From the NCBI RefSeq assembly GCF_008831285.2, contig NC_045142.1, forward strand, positions 6,994,608-7,058,607: 64,000 bases of DNA, in the 5' to 3' direction. The DNA is from Nymphaea colorata. Taxonomy: Eukaryota > Streptophyta > Magnoliopsida > Nymphaeales > Nymphaeaceae. The notes beneath the pieces are model-generated. The model searched no databases and was not told the DNA's origin. It saw only the letters and a list, made by a program, of their open reading frames with translations. Shown piece after piece: positions 12,951 through 25,317 of the stretch (position 1 is its first letter; each line of letters begins with the position of its first letter). The position numbers and the translations under genes are program-made.

Positions 12951-14860
12951 GTATTGAGCTTGTAAGCAGGGCTACCTGGTTCAGAAATCAATTTACATTT
13001 TCAAGAGCTGTAAGCAACGAAAGGACGGGATAGAAATCAGGAGGAGGTCCCACTCTTATGAAAAATTGAACTCCTCCTGGAGTCATGGATGGAAAGGGAG
13101 CCGTCAATTTTGATCCATGTAGATCTTGAACTTGTGGCTGTCAAAATATGGGTGTTCTAAATTTAAAAGAATGATAGATAAATGGATCGGTTGCCTGGTA
13201 TTATTCTGGGCTTCCATGAACAAGTCTGGACCATCGTCACAAACATCAAGTTTTATGAAAGCGTCATGTATGGCGTCCCATCCATCACGGACGGCTCTCT
13301 TTCTCGACCTCACACACACTCTCTCTCTCTCGTGGGCACACACAGAAGACGGCAGTTGACATTCACCGACTGCTCTCCCATACTGCTGAATCCTTCGACT
13401 TTCTGCAAAATGAGGGTGTAATTGTAAGCCAAAATCGGATTTAACTGGTAGCAGCTTTAATGGTCTTTTGCTGTCCAGATTTGTGTCTGAAATTCAATGT
13501 CATTTGAAATTGGAATTTGTGGGTACCTGGATCTTGATTGAAGTGACGGGTTGCCTTTGTGCGGTTCTGCATGAGCACTTCCCTTGCGATGCAAGGTGCA
13601 TTGCTGGGTTTTGAACCGGAGATGGGTCCTTCAATGTGCATTTTTCTTATTGTTTTCCTTATTATTTTTACACCAACTTACCTTCCAACTATTACTTTTC
13701 TTATTTTAAACTAACTTATAAATATAAGTATATATTATGTTTATTTTTCAATTTTATGATAAATGGTTAGGGTATATTAAAAAACGATTCCACTGAACCA
13801 GAACAGCTCCACTGAATCAAGTCTTATACGTGCGATCGGTAGACTTGTGACCGCCATTCAGATAATAAGCGAGCCAAAAAAATTCATGAAAAACCCATGT
13901 TCTATCTCACGTTCGAAGTAAGGACTCCATGTTTATGAATTTGCGTCTAGAGACACAGATTGCCAATTATCGTCAAACAATAACTTCCTTTTTACTACAA
14001 ATGTTTGAAAACAGCTTCTGGTTTATCTAATGGATTTGTTTATATGACAGTAACAAAGGATGGAGCAATGCTTATACGTAAGAAAATCGTTCACAAGGAT
14101 GCTTGAAAGAAAAGAGTCATTGAAGAACGAACAAAGATAAATAATGAACAACAATTTTTGCTCGTGTCCGCATCTTCGGGTCTTAGACACGCGCCCAGGA
14201 GAGAGTGATCCTTGTGACAGAATTCAAAATAAGTTCACCAGAAAGCACCTTGGCCCTATACCGGAACAGAACAAGTTGTACGTCAAGCCTGAAAAGATGA
14301 GACAATGTGAGGGGCTGGAACTGGCGAAAATACTCTTGATAGTGAAGACCCTCCTTATAAAGACAAAAACTGAATTGGACAAAATAATCGCTTGTAAGAA
14401 AATGAAAATGCTGCTTTGGTAAAAGTAGTTAAGATATGGGTTTCTATGTTGGCTGGAAAATTAATGTAGTGTTTGGATGACACTTTAAAACAAATTTTTG
14501 AAAGCAAAACTTATTTTTTTTTGGCCTCCAAAACAATTTTTTGTAGAATGTTTGGCAAAACCACTTTTTTTCAAAAAATCTAAAAGCACGGTTTTTAAAA
14601 GGGATTGAATACCTCGGTCGTTCCATGTTATTCACAAAGCAATTTTTAAAAAATGATTAAAATTTATTTTCTCACAAAACTAATCTTTTCAAAATATTTT
14701 TCTAAAGGTGCCATCCCTAATTTTTCTTTGTTTATTTTAAGCTTTTAGAAAATAAGAAGAAAGAAAGTCCGCTTTAAAATTTCCAAAGCCAAGAAATTGC
14801 GGAGCACGTTTGTCCAGCCAAATGCCAATGGAGTAATCCAAGATTTCTATCAGATCTGGA
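12951..14860. other. intergenic region between the NOT4-like and DUF155 genes
   Basis: No gene is supported. It holds a CA/CT-rich simple stretch (about 13311-13345) and AT-rich DNA. A possible MITE lies at about 14467-14835: one end reads GTGTTTGGATGACA and the other, on the opposite strand, GCATTTGGCTGGACA, similar to terminal inverted repeats of common plant MITEs. No target duplication was found. Confidence 0.45.
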
Positions 14861-14911
14861 TTTATACGGACCGGATCCGATAGGATCTGAAAAAGCCCAA
14901 GTGCCAAGCTC

Positions 14912-14922
14912 TTATATCTATG
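14912..14922 (+). promoter_or_regulatory. TATA-like element of the DUF155 gene
   Basis: CTTATATCTAT lies about 80 bases before the upstream ORF and 140 before the main ATG, ahead of a CT-rich leader. It is the best TATA candidate in the region. Confidence 0.4.
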
Positions 14923-14991
14923 CCTTCCCCTTTCAAAATTCTCAAATTTGAGTGTGTGCGTGTTTGTGTTTGAGAGGGTCTATCCCTCGCC

Positions 14992-15048
14992 ATGGCAAAT
15001 CCTGCCGTACCACCGCTGCATCGCTTCTTCCTCCCTCTCGACTCTTGA
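14992..15048 (+). CDS. upstream ORF (18 aa) of the DUF155 gene
   Basis: ATG in strong context (cgccATGGc) opens an 18-codon frame (MANPAVPPLHRFFLPLDS) ending in TGA at 15046-15048, 12 bases before the main ATG at 15061. It is in the same frame as the main CDS, so readthrough of the TGA would give an N-terminally extended protein. The main ATG context (ggatcATGT) is weaker. If transcribed it should reduce or regulate initiation at the main start. Whether the transcript includes it is not shown. Confidence 0.45.
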   Translation: MANPAVPPLHRFFLPLDS

Positions 15049-15060
15049 TTGGAGAGGATC

Positions 15061-18000
15061 ATGTGGAGGCTCTCCTCAGCCTCCTGCTCCTCCTCTTCTT
15101 CCATCTCTGTAGCCACTAATCTCAGAGCCATGCTGTCCCCTTCATCCTTTCCCTCTCCCCCTTTCGCCCTTGTTCGTTTAAGGACCACCAGCCTCCTCCC
15201 AACTGCTTCTTATTCTTATTCATCTTCTTGTTCTTCACCTTTCGTCAATTCTCTCCTTGTGATCCGATGTCGAGCCTGCATCTCCTCCTACTCCAGAATC
15301 CTGCCCTCGTTCCGTCATTATGGCTTCTTTTCCAGCCTGAATTTCCGGCCTTTCATCGGGGGCGTTTCCCCTTCTGCTTTTTCAGGCAGCGAGGTGGAGT
15401 GGAAGGAGCACGACTCGAGCGCGGATATCGGTGGCGATGAGGATGACTACCGTCAGCTTTTGCTTGAGGTGCAGCAGGAAAAGCAGGGAAGATTTATTCC
15501 TGTGAATGCCTTCTTCCTGTGCACCAGGTTGATTATGCTTCTGTGGGCTGGTTGTTTTCCTTTTTTCCTTGCTTCTTCTTTTGGCTTATGTTTCTTTTAA
15601 AATATCGAAATTGGGTTTTAAGATTGTGGTGTTGGGACGTGCAGTGTGGATTTGAAGAGCTTGCAGTCACATAATGCGTCCAATGTGATACCACCGAGTT
15701 CTCGTGCGTCGAATTACGTGGTACTTAGATACCCAACTGCGAAGCCTAGTCCCAACGTGAGTGGTTTTTTCCTTTTCTCCTCTTCTTCGCCTTTATGCAT
15801 TAATTATCAACAAATGGTAGCTGGACATAGGAGAAAGATGGAGACCTTTCATTGTTATTATTTTTATTTTTCCGTCCATTGATTGTGTTTGCTTTGATTT
15901 CATTTTTCATTCTTTTTGTTGGCTACTATTCTGCTTTCTGCTCTATCCTATGCTTGGGGTTGGCATTTTTTTTTTCTATCAAAAAGCATTGGATATGATG
16001 ACTTTTTTGTTCTTTGGATGCCGTGATAGTCTAAGTGGTGTTATTTAAAAAAAGTTTTCCTTTGTTGATGGATTCTTGTTGCAAATGCCTTCTTAATGCA
16101 TGGATATATATGCTTGTTTAGTACATTTGACTATTTCTATGATGATCTGTATGATCTTTCTATGCTTTATTTTTTTTCCCATGTTTCTTTTCTTCTTAGG
16201 TACCATGTGTATGTGCACACTGACACATTCTTGATTGGTACATTAAACACTTTAAATGCCTTTGCATCTTATATGATCTTTCTGGTCATCTTTTTCCTTG
16301 TAATTGAACCAGGAATAAATTTTTGTTGTTGCAAATATTTTCTGTGTGCTTGCACGAGCATGCCACATGAATGTGTGCATGTCTTATGTAGAAATGTTTG
16401 CTCTCCTGAATCTTGGCCTCTTGTTGATGCACAAGGGTGCTGCCAATCCTAGCTTTGTCCAATTCAATGGTGGAGCACATTAGTCTGAGTTAAGATTGGG
16501 CTTGCATTACTTAGTTGTTAAGGTGTCGCCTACGTGACACGTAGCTGTGGACTACTCGTCAGTCCACATCTTACGCCTAAATCCATCAGTTAGGCATGGG
16601 GTGTGGGTTTGGCGCTTAGGCTGTCACCTAGTCCATTTGGAAGTTTGGGTGACTTTAGCTTCTGATACTTGATTTGTTTTGCTTACCAAGATATGTTATT
16701 CCTTGATTTTAGCTTAATTTTATTGCAGGGAGCTTGATTTGACCTAGTGGTTGCAAAATTTTATGTTGAAAACAGAGAATTTTTTTTACAAGTATCTCAG
16801 AAAATTACAATTTGTGCAGAAATTAGATTGCTTGCAAGGTCTATCTTTTACCTGAATTGATTGAGTTAGGATTGTAAGTGTGATTTGAGTTCTGCTAATG
16901 TTTGCATTAGGCAGCTTAAGTCAGAGTCGTGTAGGCGGCTTTTACAGTCTTTCAAATTTGTTCATATTCAGTTGCCATCTACCATAGATCCAGTTTTGAG
17001 AGCACATATTTCAAAGTTGGTACTAGTCTGGTTATTTTCTGGTACTAGTTTGGTTATTTTCTGGTACTAGTTTGGTTATTTTCTGTTTCATGTATATTGT
17101 TTTAGGTCAGTTTCAGTTCTACAATGAGAAGTCTATCATCTGGTTTAAATTCAATGCATTAAACATTTTATTTTGCTGTTTTATATGTTGATTTTGACTA
17201 ATCCTAACTTGCTAACATGCTAACATAACACATAAAACATAAAGCTAACAATTTAGAATTAAAAATAACTAAGCAAATTGCAACAACTTCTGGATGCCTT
17301 TTTAGGCTAGGCGGGCCTAGGCGGCGGCCTGCCGCCTTGACATCTAAGGCTTGCAATGGTGTGAGTAAAACTCACCAATTGGAATTGGGTTACCCAATGT
17401 AGCCTGAATTCCAATTAACTTGAAGGGCCTGTGTTAATGAGCTATGTGTAGCACAAATCTATATGTGTTATAAACAATGTTTTCGTAGGAAAATTCATGG
17501 CACACATCAAAACATTAGCTGGCTCCAAACACATGCCTAGCAGAGTAAAGTCAGATTGATCTTTAGGGAAGAAAATAACTTTCATTTGGAGCTCTGAGAA
17601 CTTTAATTTGAGGCCCTTGAGGGCCTCTGAGCCAGAATCTCTGCCTCTGTTGCACTGCAGCTTTCTGTCATCGCCTAGGCACACTTGCCTTTGTTCAAGG
17701 GGGACTTTTACCCTTATACAAATTGTGAGCCGACACTTAATGCTGGTGAATCTATGGTGAGAAAGAGGTAAAGAGTTATGAGGATTTGCTGAGTAGAGGA
17801 AGTATTGATAGTCGGTGTGTGTGTGTGTGTGTGAATATGCTTGTTAAGTATATTTGGCTACATTCACCAGTTATATGATCTTTCTGTAGTTAATTTACTC
17901 ACCAGTTATGTGACCTTTCCGTAGTTAATTTACCTTTTTTTATTCATCACACTGAGGATGAATTTTATCTTTGTCACCATAACTAGAATTGCACCTGTTT

Positions 18001-21000
18001 CAGGTCTCTAGTGGCTTATCTTTTCAAGAAAAACTCTCATTCGTGATATGCCATAGCATGTTGCTGGAGAGTTGGATGAGGAGGGTTGGAAGTATAAACT
18101 ATTAAGCTAGCAAATTTCATGTTTTTTCAACAACTACTACAAGCACACTATTTGTAGCTATTTGAACAAATAACATAATTTTGTATGGTAGTGCAATTAC
18201 TTGATAACTTGATTGAATGACTTCGTCCTGAATAGCTAATTTAAGAAAGCATTGTTGTACAGAAAATTTGGGCTTTTCATCAGCAAGAAATTTCTTTGGG
18301 AAGTTTGAGCGGCAGGACATAATTTTTATTGTTCTTTATTGTAACCTCTAAGATGCCATGTGGAAACAAGCATAATTTTTCTAATTTCTCAGAGGAGTAG
18401 TGTTGGTATTGTAATAGATCTGCCATGTCTACAGACCACATCTTTTCTCCTGAGCCCTTGTCTAGCAGACCTTGAAGATTTTTTTTTTTTTGATATTTTT
18501 TGCAGATCTTTTGGTTCATGAAACTGAAATCTTTGGCATGGTCATGTTAATATTGTTGTGCTTAGCATGTAGATGGTAAACAGTCCTGTATTGAGAGTTT
18601 TGCTAATCGGATGCGATTTGTTCTGAATTTTAGGGATCAGACAATGACAGTAATTACTGCTATGTGGTAGTTTTCCAATATGGATCGGTTGTCTTATTCA
18701 ATGCTGCTGATCATGAAATTGAAGGATTTCTTGGGATTGTAAAGAATCATTCTTCAGGATTGCTCACAGACATGAGGAAGGATGGTAACCATTTAACTAT
18801 ACTGGTCTGCGTCACATAGACACTTCATTACTGATGTATATCTTGTGTCAAAATGACACAACATCTGAGCATCAGATACTTCACAGACTTCACAAACAAA
18901 GTCAACACCATCATTCACCCAATTTTTTCTTTCCCTTTATGATCTTATTGTTCTACATTTCCTTGGTTCTTTATTGAGTTTATCCTTTCAAATGTATAAT
19001 CAGTTACAATACATTTCAATTCACATAATTTTCTATTTCGTCTTTCTATTAAGACGAGTATAAATGGATGATTTCTTTGACTCTTGTTCTTCAGCCTCCA
19101 AATCCTTACATCACTGCGTAGTCACAAATATAGGTGATATTGTAGAAATATCATTTTTTTTATTGCCAAAACAGCATAATCCATTTCTAAAAGGCAAAGT
19201 TCGTGATATTTACATAATCTCAAGAACAAAATATTTTTCATGATAGTGTCACAATGTTTCCTCTTTTCATGGAGAATCTTCTTAATTTTTTTTGTTTATC
19301 ATAAAATTATAAAGATTACTTTGAATATATATATATAAATAGTCAGAAATCTGGTAAAACAACTTTTGCCTGAATATATCCTAGAAGAACCATGCCGAGA
19401 AAAGCTTCGTATCTGTATGTGTGAGCAAATCATCTTTTATTCTAGGTTTGCAATTCATGCAAACGATATAATGCACATGCGGTTAGATACATGCATGGCT
19501 GTAGACACATGTATTTATATGCATCTTCTTTGACGCCAAAGGACTCTTTTTTAATTTTCGAAAATGCAGTTTGCATGGACATATCCCATACATGCATGCT
19601 ATAGCCAAAACAAAAGTATTATTTCCAGTTTTTAAGGGTGAGGTTTTTGTCGGATATTTTTGGGTAAAGTTGTTTTTCCTGGGTACACTAAAGGAAAATC
19701 TTGGCAAATTATTGAAAAATGAAGAAAATCCTAAAAATAGGTGAAAAGAGCACAAATGAGGAACTAATAAGAAAGCAAAAAAACTAAATAAAATGATGAA
19801 AATAATGTCTTAATGATGATAAGAATGATAATAACTATTTTATTTAAGTTTAAAGGTGAATCCATGATGTCACTAACCTTTAAAAAGAAGAAACCAGGAA
19901 AAAACGGGATAAATATATGTTTTACATTTTTTTCAGGTTTTTTTCGTTGTTATTGTTTGTCTCATTGATCTTACGACATTTTCAAAAATATTGCAATATT
20001 TGTGGTTATAATTCATATAAACCCATGTGTTATAGATACTGATTTAGCTTTGGGAGTTTTGAGTAACTTTTATGGTCAAAATGAGGCACTTTCTGCTCCT
20101 ACCTTTTGTATGTTGGTGTGACTATGTTTACCCATTCATTAAAGAAATGTAGGGATCATTTTTGTCAAGAAGTATGAAGGCCGCCATTTTTCCTATCAAA
20201 TTCTTCTTAGTCATTTGTCAAGTTCCCTGCTTGGATTTCTTTTCTGCTAGTCTATGTCACATGGGTGCGGGTACCGGTGCTGGATGCGAAAAGTTTCCAA
20301 AAAAATTGTGTGCAGGTGCGGTGAGAACATATATATATATATATGTTATTTGTTATATAAGTAATTTTATTTGTCTATATTTTTTAACTTTTTTTTTTAT
20401 CAAGGTTGCCTTAATTTCATACAAAAGTCAAAGTTTCATTAAATAAATTAAGGGGGGAGAGAGAGAATGGAAAAAAGAAGAAGGAAAGATAGGAGAAGGA
20501 AAAAAATGAAAAAAAAAAACAAGAGAAAAGAAGAACAAGTGCGGTCAGCAGCACCCGATTCGGTCTGACTGAGTTGGGTGTTGTGTCGGGCCACACCTGC
20601 ACCTGCACCCGCACCGGTGCGGGTGCGCCACCATAGTTGGCGCACCTGTGTCACTTAGGTGCTAGTCCTTATTCAACAAATACTTCTTCCTTGATAACTT
20701 GTAACTCTCTCTCTTTCTCTCTCTCTCATGGGCACGGTGCATCTTGTCCTATTTTAAAGGGAAAAGGAAAAAGGGACAAAAAGTAAAATAAAATGTGGAA
20801 CGTAGGTTATGATTAAAGGAGGAGAAGGAAAATAAATAAATAAAAGTGCTTTGTTTGTTGTTGAGGCGTGCATGACATTGGTTTTTTCCCCTCATTTTGT
20901 ATCTACTCCACTTTTGTATCTAATCGACTTTGTTCTTTCTGGTTTTCACAAACATTGCATGTGTCTTCCCTTGAGATTATATGGTGGAGATTAAGTTGAA

Positions 21001-21222
21001 ATAAAATGGAAACCTAGTTGTATTTTCAAGAGATTGATAGCGCTCAAAGTTAACAAAAAAATTTCAATTAAGGAAACTCATTTGTTTCTTCCCTTGAGGG
21101 GCATTTCAGTTTCTTGAAAATACAACTGAATTTCCATTTTTTTGCAATTTAATCTCCACCTTTGGATTTCCTTAGACAATTCTCATCAAATATGACATGA
21201 AGATCTGGTAGCTACTTGTTTT

Positions 21223-21289
<67 letters not shown>

Positions 21290-23562
21290 GGAGAGAGAGA
21301 GAGAGAGAGAGAGGTTGGGAAATATCAGATTACTTGGGTAAGGGAAAAATCAAACCCATTTAAATCAATTATTAAAATATTTTTTTGTAATCTAACCTTA
21401 TAGGTATATCTCAAGAGTGGTTTGGTGAGAAACATATATCTAGTCATTTTCGTATTTTAATACACCTGCGGCAATTAAGATTTGGTCATTATGTTCCTTT
21501 TTTCATTTTCTTGATTTTTATTTGAAACCACATTCTATCAAAGTTTGTCGAAATTGATATGACCTTTGTGTGGAGGTAATTTTATATATTTTTCTTTGTA
21601 CTGATAGATTATGCTGTAGTTGAGAAACCTACTTTAGAAACCTGGATGCAAGAGGGCCTTGATTACATAGTGCTAAAAACTTTAAATGTTGATGGAGTGC
21701 GTACTATTGGAAGTGTGCTTGGTCAAAGTGTGGCTCTTGATTACTATGTTCGTCAGGTACTGTGTTTTCTTTTTCTTTAATCTTCATTTTCTTTGACTCT
21801 TGCAGTATCATAAAAATGTTAATTAGTGCAGTAAAAATCATAAATGCAATTTTCTGCCTTTTAGGTTGATGGCATGGTTGCAGAATTCACTGACATAAAC
21901 CGTGAGATGGAGAAAAGTGGTACATTTACCATGCAGAGGAAAAAGTTATTTCAGCTTGTAGGAAAGGCAAATTCTAATCTTGCTGACGTGATCCTTAAAC
22001 TTAAGCTATTGGAAAGGTGATATCTTTTTCTGTATCTTGGCTTTAACCTCTCTCCCTCACACACACACACTCATTCAGGCACTTAAAGATGAACACGTTT
22101 GAAGAGTTCACACCCTTCTCTAATATAAGTACTTCTAGAAGATCAGCAATTGTCAGTCTTGTGAGATGATTCTGTTGAGTTAAAAGGAATGTATTTAGGA
22201 CTGATTGGCAGCAAGAAAACCGAAATTCTTCTTTCTCTGGATTCACCCATTTTAATTGTTGATGCAGTCTATAGTTGCCAAGAGAGTGCACAATAGTTTT
22301 ATCGTTTGGCAACAACATTGAAGGTTGAGCCCTTCAGTGCATGCAAGGGAGCATCTCATAGTTAAACCTTATTTCTTGTTATGGCATATCTCCCACTTGC
22401 ATTGACCGCCACATGAAAAGGAAAGCATAAAAGTTGTCACGAAATTGTGTAACCACCATATATGCCTTGAACAATAGGGGGACAGTTCTCGTTTGCTGAG
22501 AGGTGCCTGTTTCGAGTACATTAGCAGTTGGATTGTTGCTATTTTACATACTGTTTTTCTTCTGAGTTAATGTGATCTGCTCTGGTTCAATTTATATAAA
22601 CGATTGAGAATTATGAAATTTTTGCTGTTTCTTGGTCAATTTAGAGAAAAGCTTTGAGGCTGTTCAAAAGTGGATGGCAATGTTGCTTGTTTAGAAGGAA
22701 GTACGGCAGCTAGACTTGGATGTGAAAAGTCAGCAACAATCATGTGCACTTAAAAATCTAGTCAAAATTATTGCAAGGGGTGAAAAGGCATTCCAGAAGC
22801 CATTACCCATTGTTCTGTTATTATTATTTCAAAACTGACTGGAATAAACCAGTATGTATTTCTCAAAATGATTATAGTGCATGATACATGGTATGTTCCT
22901 CAATAGGAAAAAGATTAATGATTATATTGCAAAATATAATATTTGACTCTGAATTTTCCTAGGCAAAAAATATTTTGTTTTGTTTCATTTTTTTTTCCTT
23001 GAACACATTGTTATACAATTGGTAGCGACCTTTGCAGGAATAGCAGAAGTCGCTTAAGAGCGTTAATATGGCTCTTAGTTTTTGAATAGAAAATAAGTGG
23101 CAGTATCTTGGTATCAGCTAAATTTGACACTTTGTGACAAACATAGAAACGGTTCTTGTGTTGCTTATGCTTTTAAATATTGCATTTTTCTTCTTTCTTT
23201 CAGATCAGACATTGCTTGGAAGAGTGCCAATTATGCTCAAATATGGGAATATCTTCGAGATGAGTATGAACTGACTCAAAGATTTGGCAGTCTGGACTTC
23301 AAATTGAAATTTGTGGAGGTACCTTGTATCCTTTATCTATCATTCCGTTTTTTGGGGCAATCAAAAGGCAGCATGGTCTAATGTTTTATCTAAATCGCAA
23401 CTGCTTTTCTCCCTTGTGCAGCATAACATTCGATTTCTACAAGAAATTCTTCAAAACAGGAAATCAGATTTTTTGGAGTGGATAATCATCTTGTTGATAA
23501 GCGTGGAGATTCTTATTTCTCTGTACAATATAGTGCGGGAGCAGACAATAGCTCCCTCATGA
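15061..23562 (+). CDS. DUF155/RMND1-family mitochondrial protein (RETARDED ROOT GROWTH-like)
   Basis: Exons: 15061-15527, 15645-15756, 18634-18784, 21608-21756, 21865-22016, 23204-23318, 23422-23562; GT-AG introns; 1287 nt, 428 aa. The first ~90 residues are Ser/Arg-rich and acid-poor, as in a mitochondrial presequence. The DUF155 core follows, about residue 140 to the end, including FQYGSVVLFN, DYAVVEKP, DYIVLKTL, GSVLGQSVALDYY, KLFQLVGKANSN and DEYELTQRFGSLDFKLKFVEHN. A hydrophobic helix (WIIILLISVEILISL) near residues 402-416 is a C-terminal membrane anchor typical of the family. Relatives are yeast Sif2/Sif3, animal RMND1 (mitochondrial translation) and Arabidopsis RRG/RRL (mitochondrial, root meristem growth); which plant paralogue this is remains open. 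Introns 2 (2.9 kb) and 3 (2.8 kb) contain transposon relics. Confidence 0.92.
15757..18633 (+). other. intron 2 of the DUF155 gene (2.9 kb)
   Basis: Non-coding. It holds the 22-bp triple repeat at 17019-17084, a (GT)n tract at 17815-17833, and two patches rich in GCCTAGGCG-like words (about 16515-16640 and 17300-17350) of the sort found in degenerate plant hAT-type repeats. Confidence 0.6.
17019..17084 (+). repeat. 22-bp tandem repeat, three copies
   Basis: Three near-identical units of GGTACTAGTTTGGTTATTTT plus CT occupy 17019-17040, 17041-17062 and 17063-17084 inside an intron. The first copy differs by one base. Confidence 0.92.
20253..20659. mobile_element. hAT-like MITE inserted in DUF155 intron 3
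   Basis: A 407-bp insertion is flanked by a perfect 8-bp duplication TGCTAGTC (20245-20252 and 20660-20667). The ends are imperfect inverted repeats: TATGTCACATGGGTGCG on the left and, on the other strand, TAAGTGACACAGGTGCG at the right, with two extra bases there. The body has a (TA)n run, a purine-rich stretch and a GGTGCGGGTGC-rich right arm. No transposase is encoded, so it is a non-autonomous element; the 8-bp duplication fits the hAT superfamily. Confidence 0.78.
21225..21313 (+). repeat. compound (TA)31-GGGG-(GA)n microsatellite
   Basis: TA units run 21225-21286, then GGGG and GA units to 21313, in intron 3 of the DUF155 gene. The downstream sequence (ttacttgggtaagggaaaaatca) resembles that after the compound repeat at 33397-33490. 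Confidence 0.95.
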
Positions 23563-24435
23563 CAGAGTAAACTGTACAGGATACCAACATCCGAATATGT
23601 TGCAGTATCTCATACTGTCTTACATATTCGTCATGTAAAAGGGCAAGCCCCTTGTATGTACCATTTTAGATCATCAATGGCTAATATCCCGGGCCATCTT
23701 GTAGATTTGTCTAAGTTGCCTGGTTTAGTTTCTCTGATCTTGTATATTTAGATCTTCTGTGGAATTACTGGAAAATGCTTTTGGAAGCTGCTCTAAGTGT
23801 TAATGAATTGGTCTTCTTTATTGGATCATGTATCTTATCATCCTTTAGCTGATAAAGAGATGACAGAGGATTTATCAATGTGCGTAAGGTAGAAGCTAGA
23901 AAAGAGACGAGGGACAACATTTGAAACTCCAAATGCTGCAAGTGAAAAAAGTCCCTCATCATTATGTTTTTCTCCTTGTTATAAACTTAACCTGAAACTC
24001 TCATTGAAACATTGTGTCCAGTATGTACTCTATTTCTAGGTGACCTTGAATGCTGCCCAGATGGCCAGGGTGTTGCTGGGCCTGATGAGGTCATGGTGCA
24101 CCATCAACTTGGTGAAGTGCATTGACCTCCCCCATAAGCCCGAGAAACATGGCACCCATGAGAATCAAATTGGTGACTTGTTTCTTTGGCATTGCGAGGT
24201 CGACCAACTAAGGCTATTTTCCTCAAGGCCAATCTATAGTTTATTTTAGTCAGTTTGTATCGGTCACTTTACTCTATGAAGGCTCCTTGGGCCCTGGCTG
24301 GAACCTAGTGCCCTTCCTTTTTACACTGAAAAAACCACAATTTATATTGAAACGGCCTCTCTTGCTTGGGTGCGTAAAGCCTCTTGCTGTGGCTTTGTGG
24401 TACAGACATCCGGAGGGGCTTAGGAGAGATTGCCG

Positions 24436-24540
24436 GCCCTTTTCACCAAGCCGCGCCCCGTTTCCACCGGCCCTTTTTGCCAAGCCGCGCCGTTTCCACT
24501 GGCTCTTTCGCCAAGCCGCACCGTTTCCACCAGCCCACGC
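24436..24540 (+). repeat. ~30-bp GC-rich tandem repeat, about 3.5 copies
   Basis: Units built on GGCCCTTTT-nCCAAGCCGCGCC-GTTTCCACC repeat three times with small indels and a truncated fourth. The GC-rich block contrasts with AT-rich surroundings and generates overlapping ORFs on both strands. Confidence 0.85.
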
Positions 24541-25263
24541 CTATTGGGGGTTGACATCCATGGGGGTAGCACCCTGCTGAGAGAACCTAGGTGATATTGT
24601 GAAAGCAATTAGCATGGTCGTGCCCCTGAAATTTCTAAGCAAGATATACGGAGCTTTTTCTTCCAGCGTTTGTTGAGGTGAAACTCTAGCCTCACTGATC
24701 TGTTTAAGACGACGTTTTATCCTTGCACTCCAAAATCCAAGCATGCAAATGGGGATCTCATGAATTTGAAATACGTTTACGTTCTTCAGTGCTGCAATTA
24801 ACATGTGAAAAGTAGAAGCATTATGGCTTTTTTTCGGCTCCCAGCTTCATGAAACTGTCAACGGGACACCTTAACTCCTCTGACCTATTCTGCCCAATGA
24901 ATGTTGAGAAAATTTGGTCTTGGTTCTTGACAATTTAGAATATGAAACGTAGTTTACTGTAAATCTTTTAAGCAGCTAGTGGTGCTGGATATGTTGTTGT
25001 AACTCTTAATATAGGATTCAAAGCTCCGTGCAATCACCAGTGGCCAACACCTCCTGGGTTTTGGTGAATGTTTTACCTTAAGATAACACTTGGTAGCTGG
25101 AACTTTTGTTGCCAAAGGACTGTAGGTTCTTGTCCAAGAGAAATAGGTGTGATAAGGTGCAGCTTTGGATGATGTGTGTGTGTGTGTGGGAGAGCGAGAG
25201 AGAGATTACACCCATGAGAATTGAGTTGATCATTTATCTACCCCTCAACTTGACCATGTCTCT

Positions 25264-25265
<2 letters not shown>

Positions 25266-25317
<52 letters not shown>
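25266..25317 (+). repeat. compound (AT)n(GA)n microsatellite
   Basis: AT units 25266-25298 run directly into GA units to 25317. A (TG)n tract followed by GAGA lies just upstream at about 25167-25205. Confidence 0.95.

Noticed and set aside
24274-24608. GC-rich ORFs on both strands
   Set aside because: They are the translated 30-bp minisatellite in different frames.
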